Shown here piece by piece: positions 51,539 to 63,141 of a stretch of 64,000 nt of DNA. Made by a program: the position numbers and the translations under genes. How positions within the stretch are numbered: position 1 is the first letter of the stretch; each line of letters opens with the position of its first letter. The notes under the pieces were generated by a model. The model had not been told where the DNA came from. It searched no databases and saw only the letters and a program-made list of their open reading frames with translations. This DNA comes from a bacterium. Its GTDB lineage: Bacteria; CAIWAD01. The stretch spans positions 62,001-126,000 of the forward strand of contig JAUIFJ010000001.1 of the NCBI GenBank assembly GCA_030429345.1, given 5' to 3'.

Positions 51539-53983
51539 ATGCCAAAACTTGTGAACAGAATGTGGGTTCGAATCCTGATTCTTTTGGGATTCGGACCTCT
51601 CTCTTTCGCGGCGACCGTGCTAGTTCCCCAGGAGTTCCCGACGATTCAGTTGGCCTTCGACGCCAGTTCTTCAGGGGACACCGTACTTGTGGCTCCCGGC
51701 GTATACCAAGAGCACTTGATCGCCCCCAACCACGGCATCCTGTTGACCTCGTATTACCCAATGACTCGGGATTCCAGCGACTGGTTGAGCACTGTCCTAG
51801 ATGGCGGCAGCACTGGAACTGCCCTTGAAATTGAGACAACGCAAGGAGAGTGGTTTCGATTGAAGGGCTTCGTTGTGAGAAATGGCAGCGGATCTGAACA
51901 GGCGGGGGGCGTTCACTGCGCTTGCCAGGAAGACGAGATTGGCTGTAGGATCCAACTTGAGTCTGTCATGTTCTCAGAGAACGTATCTCACGGTTGGACT
52001 ACTGGAGCGCTTCATGTTTCTGGAAACACAAGAAGCCTGGTGTTGAATAACTTGGTGTTCGTTAATCCCGAGTTCGGCAATCTGTCTTTGGTATCCACCT
52101 TGTCCGAGTTGGCACTGATCGATTCGGTTTCATTTTATGGCAACGGATTGACGGGTGACCCTGGCGGATTCAGTGCGGACTCTGTTTCTTGCTCAAGTAT
52201 ACACGTTGAGGACTTCCTCTTGGAACAATACGGGAAGTTCAGGGTTGGCGGATTCCACTTCGCTCAAGTCGATAGACTCGTAGTTCAGAATAATGTGTCC
52301 CGTTCTGGGCGTATTGCCTCACTTGGCAGTTCGGAGGGAACGTTACGAATCCGGAACCTGAAGTTTACAGACAACAGGTTGGAAAGAAACATAAGTGACG
52401 ATCGCGACGAGATCTCTCTGCAACTGAGCGCTGCCCATATCGACATCGACACATTGATCGTAGAGCGCAATAAAACGGCTATCGAAGGCATTTTGTCCAT
52501 CCAGCAATCCCAGGACGGCGCACTTCAGAATCCGCCCGGCATCGTCAACAATTTGATCTTCCGAGACAACCAGGCGGGGGATTCCGTGAATTACGACATG
52601 GGCTGGAACGGCCGGCTGGCCGAGATCTGGCGCTGCGACATCCGTAACAGCTTCTTCCAGAACAACCTCTCCGTCCTGCCGATCACGCAGCCCGGATCAG
52701 GATGGTACGCCCGAGGGGGCGCCCTATTTTTCTGGCAACAGGAAAACGACACCGTCACCATCGAGAACACCGAATTCAGCAACAATCTCATGCTGGATTT
52801 CGATGACTACTCCACGCTCCCGCTTGAGCAAATCGGGGGAAATTTCGGTCGGGCACTTTACATCCATTTCTCTGAGAGTGCCCCACTGACTCTTCGCAAC
52901 TGCGTCTTCCATGATAACCGCCAGAACCAGCATTGCCCGGAAACGGACTACTTCTACAGCCTGGGCGCCACCGTATACGCACACATGATGGTCGGCACAG
53001 CCACGCTGATCGTCGAGGACTGCTCCTTCACGGACAACGACGACGGCGGCCTGCAAACCTACCAGCTCGGCACGACTCTCGTGCGCAACAGCATCTTCCG
53101 GGACAATGCCCGCTACGGCCTGTACCTGGCCGGCAACCGCTCGCAGATCCACAATGTGAGCGTCAGCGGCACCGTGGCGCAGGACATCACCAATACATTC
53201 CTGCCCAGCAAGCAGGCGCCGATCCTGCAATTCACCCAGCCGCACCCGCCGGTCATCCGCAATGTGACCGTGACCGGGAACGAGACGGAATCCCTCGTCC
53301 ACGCCAACTACCAGCCCAGTCCGCAGACCCTCATTGAAAACAGCCTCTTCCGGGGCAACACCTACCAGCAGATCCAGGCCGCCGTCGGGGATCCGGAAGA
53401 AGACCTGCCGGCCCTGTTCCGCTATTGCCTGCTGCCCGAGGAGGTCCCCGTCGGGGAGGACAATCTCGTTGGCGAGGATCCGCTCTTCCATCAGGAGCTG
53501 GGCGCGCCCTGGCTGGCTTCGGTCTCTCCCTGCGTCGATGCGGGGGATCCGGACTCCGAGCGCAACGACCGGGAGGATCCGGAGAATCCTGGCATCGCCC
53601 TCTGGCCCAGCCAGGGTGGGCTGCGCAATGATATCGGCTTCACGGGCGGTCCCTGGGCCCAAGGGCTGGATCATCTGGTGGCGGTGGAAGAACCCGCAGC
53701 GGAAACCCCATTGCGTCCGTCGAGCCTGCGCCTGGAACCTGCCGCGCCCAATCCCTTCAACCCGGCGACTTGGCTGCGCTTCCATCTTCCCCAATCGACA
53801 GATGTGCAGCTGGATGTCTACAATCTGCGGGGGCAACGGGTTCGCCAACTGCTTCATGCCGAGCTGCAGGCCGGAGAGCATTCCCTGCTCTTCGACGCCG
53901 GAGAGCTGGGCAGCGGCCTGTATCTGCTGCGCTTGGAATCCGGCGGATCGGTTGCCACCGGCAAGGTGATGCTGATTCGCTGA
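51539..53983 (+). CDS. T9SS-sorted right-handed beta-helix protein (copy 2, mosaic composition)
   Basis: An 814-residue paralogue that starts six bases after copy 1. It has a signal peptide (cleavage near FAA, residue 25), the same beta-helix entry (VPQEFPTIQLAFDASSSGDTVLVAPGVYQEH), a long repeat body and a sorting domain (NPFNPATWLRF, VYNLRGQRVR, GLYLLRLE). The first kilobase is AT-richer and the second half is GC-rich, with the switch around 52.5 kb. The bodies of the two copies differ widely while the linker and sorting domain start are nearly identical. This suggests module swapping onto a conserved export tag. Confidence 0.83.
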   Translation: MPKLVNRMWVRILILLGFGPLSFAATVLVPQEFPTIQLAFDASSSGDTVLVAPGVYQEHLIAPNHGILLTSYYPMTRDSSDWLSTVLDGGSTGTALEIETTQGEWFRLKGFVVRNGSGSEQAGGVHCACQEDEIGCRIQLESVMFSENVSHGWTTGALHVSGNTRSLVLNNLVFVNPEFGNLSLVSTLSELALIDSVSFYGNGLTGDPGGFSADSVSCSSIHVEDFLLEQYGKFRVGGFHFAQVDRLVVQNNVSRSGRIASLGSSEGTLRIRNLKFTDNRLERNISDDRDEISLQLSAAHIDIDTLIVERNKTAIEGILSIQQSQDGALQNPPGIVNNLIFRDNQAGDSVNYDMGWNGRLAEIWRCDIRNSFFQNNLSVLPITQPGSGWYARGGALFFWQQENDTVTIENTEFSNNLMLDFDDYSTLPLEQIGGNFGRALYIHFSESAPLTLRNCVFHDNRQNQHCPETDYFYSLGATVYAHMMVGTATLIVEDCSFTDNDDGGLQTYQLGTTLVRNSIFRDNARYGLYLAGNRSQIHNVSVSGTVAQDITNTFLPSKQAPILQFTQPHPPVIRNVTVTGNETESLVHANYQPSPQTLIENSLFRGNTYQQIQAAVGDPEEDLPALFRYCLLPEEVPVGEDNLVGEDPLFHQELGAPWLASVSPCVDAGDPDSERNDREDPENPGIALWPSQGGLRNDIGFTGGPWAQGLDHLVAVEEPAAETPLRPSSLRLEPAAPNPFNPATWLRFHLPQSTDVQLDVYNLRGQRVRQLLHAELQAGEHSLLFDAGELGSGLYLLRLESGGSVATGKVMLIR
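53572..53767 (+). repeat. 196-bp direct repeat, copy 2
   Basis: Partner of 51121-51316, with mostly silent differences. The high identity restricted to this segment points to recent duplication or gene conversion between the adjacent genes. Confidence 0.88.
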
Positions 53984-54011
53984 GGCCGGAGGGAAACCCG
54001 GCCGAAAGAAC

Positions 54012-54329
54012 CTACCCCGCCAGCTGGCGGACCTTGGCCAGGAGCTGTTCCTTGCTCTGCAGGCCCATGCTCTGCTCGATGGGGCGGCCGTCCTTGAAGT
54101 AGATCAGGGTGGGAATGCTGCGCACGTTGAAGCGCATGGCCAGGTCGCGGTTGTTGTCCACGTCCACCTTGCCGATGCGCAGGGGAAGGGAGGAGTCCTG
54201 GCTGATTTCTTCCAGCACCGGGGTCAGCGCCTTGCAGGGACCGCACCACTCGGCCCAGAAGTCTACAAGAACCAGACCCTTGGATGTCTCTTCGTCGAAA
54301 TTGCTGATGGTGAGATCTTTCAGGCCCAT
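54012..54329 (-). CDS. trxA: thioredoxin
   Basis: A 105-residue thioredoxin with the WCGPC active site (C29, C32), the cis-proline segment SIPTLIYFKDG and the full fold. ATG at 54329 is preceded by GGGGG. It is cytoplasmic (no signal peptide) and reduces protein disulphides using thioredoxin reductase, which is not in this window. It converges with the beta-helix gene; a small GGCCGG/CCGGCC hairpin (53984-54003) lies between them. Confidence 0.95.
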   Translation of the reverse strand: MGLKDLTISNFDEETSKGLVLVDFWAEWCGPCKALTPVLEEISQDSSLPLRIGKVDVDNNRDLAMRFNVRSIPTLIYFKDGRPIEQSMGLQSKEQLLAKVRQLAG

Positions 54330-54532
54330 TCGTCCCCCGTTCCTGGATTGGCAGCAAGGCCCGAAATGTAGGACAAGGCTCGACAGAGAGGCAAGCGAAA
54401 AAGGAAATGTGTCACACTCGTCCTGCATGACCGATCGTGAACAGGGAGGCCTCTTCGACGGACCTGTTTCGACGGACCTGCCGCAAGGGAACCCAAGGCA
54501 GCCGATGTGAGACAAAGCCTGCCCTGCCGCCG

Positions 54533-55639
54533 CTAGGGGACCAGGCGGCCCAGCTCCGCGCCGAGCAGCTCCAGGGCTTCGGCGAAGTCCGCCTCCGGCG
54601 CGCCCAGGCCGATGCGCAGGCTTCCCGGCGCCTCGAAGAAAGCGCCGTCGACGACCAGCAGGCTGTGCTCCTCTTCCAACCGGCGACAGGTGTCGGCAAG
54701 ATCCGGCCGACCCCGGACTTCGAACTGGCAGCAAAGGCCGGCGCTGCGCAGGGAGAGGCGGCCCAGCCCCGTGTGATCCGCCCAACTGGAAAGGCGCTGC
54801 CAGTTCGCCTCCATGCGCGGCCGCACCGGGTCCAGGATGGCGTCCAGGCGCTCGGGCTCTTCGATCACCTGGCGCATGGCATTTTCGGTCACGAAGGGGG
54901 CGACCACGTTGACCAGGTCGTTGATGCGATCCGCCCGGGAAACGAAATCCGCGTCCTGGCTGAGCAGAATGCCGGCTCGCAAAGTGTTCAGTCCCCAGGC
55001 CTTCGTCAGGCTGAGCGTGGTGGCAATTCCCGGATGCTTGAGGAAGCTCAGTTCACGCTGGCCGGCGGGGCAGAAGGGCATGTAGACTTCATCCATCAGC
55101 ACCTGCAGGCCCGTCTCTTCGATGATCTCGACCAGGCCCGAAAGCTCGGCCTCGCTCAGCCGGTTGCCCCCGGGGTTGTAGAGATTGCTCAGCACCGCCG
55201 CCTTCGCTCCCTTGCGCGCTTCGTCGCGCAGCCGATCGAGCGGCAGGCTTTCGGTGGAAAACGCGTCGCGCGGAATCCGCTGCACCAGGCAGCCCAGCAG
55301 CTCGGGCAGCTTGCGCAGCGGTTCGTAGACGGGGGTTTCGACCAGCACGCGGTCGCCCGCCTCGACCATGGCGCGCAGGGCCAGCAGGTTGATGCCGCTG
55401 GTGCCCAGGCCCGTCAGCACGCCTTCGGGCCTTGCGCCGGTCCAGGCGGCAATCGCGGCCTGCAGGCGCGGGTAGCGGTCCACATTGTGCTCGGCGGGGC
55501 TGCCAAGGAAGTTCGGCTGCTCGTCGATCAGCCCTTCGGCCAGCACATCCAAAGCCGGCATGCCCGACTGGGCCAGGTTGTAGCGCACCTGGGGAAAGCG
55601 CTTGGCCCAACGCATGTAAGCCACGGTCCAGTCCTTCAT
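54533..55639 (-). CDS. PLP-dependent class I/II aminotransferase
   Basis: A 368-residue fold-type I enzyme. Predicted PLP lysine is K213 (SLTKAWGL), with N155 in NPGGN, D183 and Y186 in MDEVYMPF and the arginine R221. The sequence is short compared with aspartate aminotransferases and lacks the N-terminal arm, similar to some beta-lyase or transaminase subgroups. The substrate cannot be assigned. The ATG overlaps the cutA stop (ATGA), so the two genes form an operon. Confidence 0.83.
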   Translation of the reverse strand: MKDWTVAYMRWAKRFPQVRYNLAQSGMPALDVLAEGLIDEQPNFLGSPAEHNVDRYPRLQAAIAAWTGARPEGVLTGLGTSGINLLALRAMVEAGDRVLVETPVYEPLRKLPELLGCLVQRIPRDAFSTESLPLDRLRDEARKGAKAAVLSNLYNPGGNRLSEAELSGLVEIIEETGLQVLMDEVYMPFCPAGQRELSFLKHPGIATTLSLTKAWGLNTLRAGILLSQDADFVSRADRINDLVNVVAPFVTENAMRQVIEEPERLDAILDPVRPRMEANWQRLSSWADHTGLGRLSLRSAGLCCQFEVRGRPDLADTCRRLEEEHSLLVVDGAFFEAPGSLRIGLGAPEADFAEALELLGAELGRLVP

Positions 55640-55965
55640 GGCTGTGTCTCCGTCTGTTCGAAGACCCACTGCTCGTAGGCCTTGCCGGCTTCCCGCACGG
55701 GAAGGACAATGAACTCGGGCAGATCGTAGTCGTGCAGCTCGTGCAGGCGGGATTCCAGCTTCTCCAGGCGATCCGGAGTGGACTTCATCAGCAGCTGGCA
55801 TTCCTGCTCTTCCTGCAGCTTGCCGTCCCATACATATAGGGAGGTCATGCCCGGCAAAAGGTTGACGCAGGCCGCCAACCGTTCCCGGACGAGCTTCTCC
55901 GCCAGCTGCCGCGCCGCCTTCGCGTCCGCCGCTGTCGTCAGCACCAGCACCAGTTCGGATGTCAT
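55636..55965 (-). CDS. cutA: CutA1 divalent ion tolerance protein
   Basis: A 109-residue trimeric CutA family protein with AACVNLLPGMTSLYVWDGKLQ and the C-terminal KAYEQWV motif. ATG at 55965 follows AGGAGG. Usually linked to divalent metal tolerance, but its exact role is still open. Coupled to the downstream aminotransferase gene. Confidence 0.93.
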   Translation of the reverse strand: MTSELVLVLTTAADAKAARQLAEKLVRERLAACVNLLPGMTSLYVWDGKLQEEQECQLLMKSTPDRLEKLESRLHELHDYDLPEFIVLPVREAGKAYEQWVFEQTETQP

Positions 55966-56065
55966 CGGCCCCTCCTGATTTACCTGGCGGACAAGGTAGT
56001 CAATGGACCGGGCAGGAATCGGCCCACAGCGGGCCGAATACAAGGATCCAATCCTGATCCAAGAT

Positions 56066-56183
56066 GGGCCCCCGCCTTCGCGGGGGCGACGGAACTGGTG
56101 GGCGCGGGGGGCGGAAAAATGGGGTGCGGGGGTTACGGAAAGGGGGGTGCGGGAAGAGGCGGATTGGAGGGTGCGTGGGGTGG
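56066..56183. repeat. REP-like hairpin followed by G-rich tract upstream of carA
   Basis: A perfect 8-bp hairpin GCCCCCGC-CTTC-GCGGGGGC (56068-56087) resembles a dispersed CCCGCCTTCGCGGG palindrome found in many GC-rich genomes. It is followed by about 85 bases with seven or more G-runs of three to six (56098-56183), a layout that could fold into a G-quadruplex on the plus strand. The rest of the 291-base gap holds the carA promoter. Confidence 0.5.
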
Positions 56184-56197
56184 ATGTGCATTCCTCC

Positions 56198-56250
56198 TTG
56201 TATCTCACGCTGCCCGGATGTATACTTTACCCTTCCGGTACAAAACCGGA
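56198..56250 (+). promoter_or_regulatory. carA promoter and leader hairpin over the ribosome site
   Basis: TTGTAT (56198-56203) and TATACT (56221-56226) are spaced by 17 bases, a good sigma-70-like promoter. The predicted transcript starts about 56233, exactly where a perfect hairpin TCCGGT-ACAAA-ACCGGA (56234-56250) begins. Its 3' arm contains the first bases of the GGAGAG ribosome site, with the ATG at 56257. This may limit initiation of carA. No pyrimidine- or arginine-specific motif was recognised. Confidence 0.5.
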
Positions 56251-56256
56251 GAGCAC

Positions 56257-57386
56257 ATGCACCATCGATCCTACCTGGCCCTGGAAGACGGCAGTCTGTT
56301 CCGGGGCTTTTCTCTGGGAGCCGCCGGCATACGCTGCGGGGAGGCCGTGTTCAACACGGCGATGAGCGGCTACCAGGAGATCCTCAGCGACCCGTCCTAC
56401 AGCGGGCAAGTCCTGTGTTTCACCTTTCCGCACATCGGCAATACGGGCATCAATCCGGAAGACCACGAAAGCGACCGGCCGCTGATCGCCGGGGCCGTGA
56501 TGCGTCACGCCAGCCCGCGGGTCAGCAGCTGGCGCAGTCGGCAATCGCTGCCCGACTGGCTCAAGCAGCATGACCTGCCCTGCCTGACGGGAGTCGACAC
56601 CCGCGCCCTGACCCGGCGCCTGCGCGAGCAGGGCAGCCTGAAGGCCTGTCTCGTCTGCGGGGAAGACCTGCCACCGGAAGAAGCCTTCGAAAGGGCGCGT
56701 GCCTGGAGCGGCCTGGCCGGTCAGGGCCTGGCGCGTAATGCCGGTCGCCCCCTGGCCCTGCAGTGGCGCGAACCGACGCCCTGGCCGCCGCAGGCGAAGG
56801 GCGAAGGCGGAGGACCACACATCGTCGTGCTGGACTTCGGCGCCAAGGCCAATATCTGCCGCCTGCTGGTGGATGCCGGCTGCCGTGTGACAACGGTTCC
56901 GGGCGGCACGGATGCCGCCACCCTGCTGGCTCTGAAGGCCGACGGCTTCCTGCTGTCCAACGGCCCCGGCGACCCGGCGGCCCTGCCGGAGATCGTCGAC
57001 ACGATCCGCGAACTGTTTGCCGCCCGCCGGCCGCTCTTCGGCATCTGCCTGGGGCACCAGCTGCTGGCGCTGGCCTGCGGAGCCGGCACCTGGAAGATGC
57101 CCTTCGGCCACCACGGCGCCAATCATCCGGTGCAGGAGCTTGCCGGCGGACGCGTCTGGATCACCAGCCAGAACCATGGCTTCGCCGTGCGCGAGGACCT
57201 GCCTGACGAGCTGGTCGTCACACATCGCAGCCTCTTCGACAACAGCATCCAGGGAATCCGCCACCGCGATCTGCCCGTCTTCGGTTTCCAGGGACACCCG
57301 GAAGCCGGCCCCGGGCCGCACGACGCGAAGGGGCTCTTCGCCGGCTTCATCCGCATGTGTGAGACAAACCGCAAGGAGAACCGCTG

Positions 57387-57387
<1 letters not shown>
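56257..57387 (+). CDS. carA: carbamoyl phosphate synthase small subunit
   Basis: The glutaminase subunit that feeds ammonia to CarB for arginine and pyrimidine synthesis. The 377-residue protein has the N-terminal CarA domain ([11 protein letters not shown]...[13 protein letters not shown]) and a class I amidotransferase with C264 (FGICLGHQ) and H347/E349 (FQGHPEAG). The start at 56257 follows GGAGAG; the longer frame upstream covers the G-rich tract and is not coding. Confidence 0.95.
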
Positions 57388-60599
<3,212 letters not shown>

Positions 60600-60719
60600 G
60601 CGGGCGCGGAGCTTTCGACTTGTCCACGGAAAGCGGATACCCTATTTTCTGCCCCGATGCGCCTTTGTGCGCCCTGCCACCGCCGGAACCCGCCCGGAGC
60701 GGAAGAGCTGGATGGACCT

Positions 60720-61187
60720 ATGAGATTTCTCGACCTGCTGGATGAACGGCATGTGCTGACGGGACAGACCGTCGACAGCAAGCAGGAGGCGATTCGCCTT
60801 CTGGTGAAGCACCTGGGCGAGCAGGACCTCGTCTCCGACACGGACCTGGCCCTGAGCCTGGTCATGGAGCGCGAGAACGAATACCCCACGGGGATCGGCG
60901 GAGGGGTGGCCATTCCCCACGCCAACACCTGGCAGACGGACCGCCCGGTGCTGGCCCTGGGCCTTTTCGACCAGGGGCTGGATTTCGGCAGCCCCGAGGG
61001 CGACCGCGCCACGGTGATCATTCTCCTGCTGACTTCCGCGGAAATGACCTCCACGCATCTCAAGCTGCTGGCGCGCATCAGCCGCCTGGCGAAGCACGAC
61101 CTGGCGGCGCGCCTCAAGGACCAGAAGGATCCCGCGAAAGTCCTGGAGGTCGTCGAGGCCTGCGAAAGGGACTTCCTCGACATCTAG
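60720..61187 (+). CDS. PTS EIIA-like protein (PtsN/fructose type)
   Basis: A 155-residue EIIA domain of the fructose/mannitol class with the phosphorylated histidine H67 in GGGVAIPHANT. There is no EIIB or EIIC nearby, so a regulatory role like PtsN (EIIANtr) is likely. ATG at 60720 is chosen because the family begins near this point; the ribosome site is weak. A PII-like gene follows 42 bases downstream, suggesting a joint regulatory unit. Confidence 0.82.
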   Translation: MRFLDLLDERHVLTGQTVDSKQEAIRLLVKHLGEQDLVSDTDLALSLVMERENEYPTGIGGGVAIPHANTWQTDRPVLALGLFDQGLDFGSPEGDRATVIILLLTSAEMTSTHLKLLARISRLAKHDLAARLKDQKDPAKVLEVVEACERDFLDI

Positions 61188-61229
61188 CGCCGCCCCCCGC
61201 CCCTGTCACACGGAAATCGAAAGAGCCCC

Positions 61230-61571
61230 ATGAAACTGCTGCTGATCGTCCTCAACAAGGAGGAACTGCTGGATGACCTGATCCAGGCCTTCCTCGAGGT
61301 CGACGTGCGCGGAGCGACCATCGTGGACAGCGTGGGCATGGGGCGCATCCTGAGTCACGACATCCCCATTTTCGCCGGGCTGAAGGGCCTGCTGTCCGGC
61401 AACCGGCCGCACAACAAGACCATCCTGACCGTCGTGCAGGACGAGCAGGTGGAACCCATCGTCCATGTCTTCGAGGAAGTGGTCGGACCGGTCTCCGAAC
61501 CGGGCAACGGGCTGCTCGTCGCCCTGCCGATCGCCTCCGTATACGGCATGGGTCATCACGGCCCCATTTGA
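61230..61571 (+). CDS. PII-like signalling protein
   Basis: A 113-residue small protein resembling PII-like domains: KLLLIVLNKEELLDDLIQAFLEVDVRGATIVDSVGMG, with a later core strand (VEPIVHVFEEVV). It lacks the classical GlnB T-loop sequence, so it should be called PII-like only. It may bind a nucleotide or be partnered by the adjacent EIIA. AAAGAG lies before the ATG. Confidence 0.65.
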   Translation: MKLLLIVLNKEELLDDLIQAFLEVDVRGATIVDSVGMGRILSHDIPIFAGLKGLLSGNRPHNKTILTVVQDEQVEPIVHVFEEVVGPVSEPGNGLLVALPIASVYGMGHHGPI

Positions 61572-61604
61572 ACCACGGGCGGCCGAAGCAATGAAACACG
61601 CACC

Positions 61605-62381
61605 ATGGATCGCCTGAGCCGGGCCGACTACCGCGGCCTGCTGGACCTCTCATCCCAGGGGAAGCGGCGCGAGCGGGGACTGCTGCTCGTGCCGGGCATC
61701 AAGTGTGTCCGCGAGGTCCTGCTGAGCGACTGGTCCGTGAGACAACTGCTTTTCACGGAAGCCGGCGCGGATTCGATCGCGCAGGCCCTGCCGGAGCGTT
61801 GCACAACGGATGCGCCGATGCTTGTCCGCGACAGCGAAGCGGCCAAACTGGCGGGGCAGAGCACTGCGGAGGGCGTGATCGCGCTGGTCGAGAGGCCGCC
61901 GTCGGTCTTCGAGGGCGCCTGGGAAGATCCATCCGCGCCCCAGCTGCTGCTGGACGGATTGAGCGACCCGGGCAACCTGGGCGCGATCCTGCGCAGCGCC
62001 GCCTGGTTCGGCGTAACGCGCATTGCACGACGAGGCGGTTGCGCTCCGGACTCGCCGCGGGCCGTGCGCTCCTCCATGGGCACGCTGTTCCGCATGCGCA
62101 GGCTGGCCGGCATCGAGGACCCGGACCTGGAAAGGTTGAGTGCGAAGCGGCGCCTGGTCCTGCTGGACGGCGAGGGCGACGAAAGCCTGGAGTCCTTCCG
62201 TTTCCATGAAGGAGACATGCTGGCCCTGGGCAGCGAAAGCCACGGCAGCAGCCTGCCGGGAAACTGGGCCCTGGTGCGCCTGGCGATCCCGGGAGGGGCG
62301 GGCGTCGAGAGCCTCAACGTGGGACACGCCTTCGCGATGGCCGCCTGGGAACGCGTGAGACAACTCGGTCCCTGGGCGTGA
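61605..62381 (+). CDS. SpoU/TrmH-family RNA 2'-O-methyltransferase
   Basis: A 258-residue RNA methyltransferase with the knotted SPOUT fold: SpoU motif 1 DPGNLGAILRSAAWFG, motif 2 LALGSESHGSS and motif 3 IPGGAGVESLNVGHAFAMAAWE. An N-terminal substrate-binding domain (about 1-95) is present. The target (tRNA or rRNA) is not fixed. It overlaps the CPBP gene by four bases (GTGA). Confidence 0.9.
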   Translation: MDRLSRADYRGLLDLSSQGKRRERGLLLVPGIKCVREVLLSDWSVRQLLFTEAGADSIAQALPERCTTDAPMLVRDSEAAKLAGQSTAEGVIALVERPPSVFEGAWEDPSAPQLLLDGLSDPGNLGAILRSAAWFGVTRIARRGGCAPDSPRAVRSSMGTLFRMRRLAGIEDPDLERLSAKRRLVLLDGEGDESLESFRFHEGDMLALGSESHGSSLPGNWALVRLAIPGGAGVESLNVGHAFAMAAWERVRQLGPWA

Positions 62382-63115
62382 GTCGCGAGCTGCTCCGCCT
62401 TTCGCTCTGGATTCCGGTAGCCGCGATCCTCTTCGTCCCCGTGGGCGAGCATGGAGGCATTGCCGCGCGCCTGGCGGCCATCGGGGTGGCGCTCCTGATC
62501 GGCCTGCCCGGCTGGCTGCTCAGTTCCGGTGCGGAACGCCGCGAACTCTATCCCCTGCAGGCACCGCCGCTGGCCTCCCTGCTTCCCCTGCTTTCACTTG
62601 CCGTCGGATTGCAGGGAGTCTTCGGCTGGCTCGATCGGCTGTGGCCGCTGCCGCTGGAACGGGCCCTGCGCATGGCCGACTCCTTCCGTGTCGAGTCGGC
62701 GCTCGAGCAGGCCCTGCTGGTCTGCGGCGTTCTTCTGGCAGCGCCCCTGATGGAAGAGCTCTTCTTCCGCGGCTTCCTGTATACGCAGCTGGAGCGGCTG
62801 CGCGGGCCCCTCTTCGCGGTCTTCGGCAGCGCGCTCTTCTTCGCCCTGCTTCATCTGAACCCCTGGCACTTCCCGGCCCTGCTGCTATTGGGGCTGCTGC
62901 TGGCCGTGCTTCGAATCGTCTCACGCAGTCTCTGGCCGGCGATCGTGGTACACGCGGCCAACAACGGCATTGCGCTGCTGGTCCTGCAGCGTCCGGAACA
63001 CCCGCTGCTGGACTGGATCCACGCAATGGGCGCGGGAGGCCCGGGGACTCCGCTGCTCCTCGGTCTTCCGGGAGCCATCTGGCTGCTGATCCGGCTGCGC
63101 GAGTTCCGCGGCTGA
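62378..63115 (+). CDS. CPBP-family intramembrane metalloprotease
   Basis: A 245-residue membrane protein with about seven helices. The catalytic motifs EELFFRG and later H in LLHL and VVHAANNG match the CAAX protease and bacteriocin-processing (CPBP) family. GTG start at 62378 overlaps the methyltransferase stop. Substrate unknown. Confidence 0.85.
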   Translation: MSRELLRLSLWIPVAAILFVPVGEHGGIAARLAAIGVALLIGLPGWLLSSGAERRELYPLQAPPLASLLPLLSLAVGLQGVFGWLDRLWPLPLERALRMADSFRVESALEQALLVCGVLLAAPLMEELFFRGFLYTQLERLRGPLFAVFGSALFFALLHLNPWHFPALLLLGLLLAVLRIVSRSLWPAIVVHAANNGIALLVLQRPEHPLLDWIHAMGAGGPGTPLLLGLPGAIWLLIRLREFRG

Positions 63116-63141
63116 ATCGGAAATGGCCGGGCGATCAGGGC

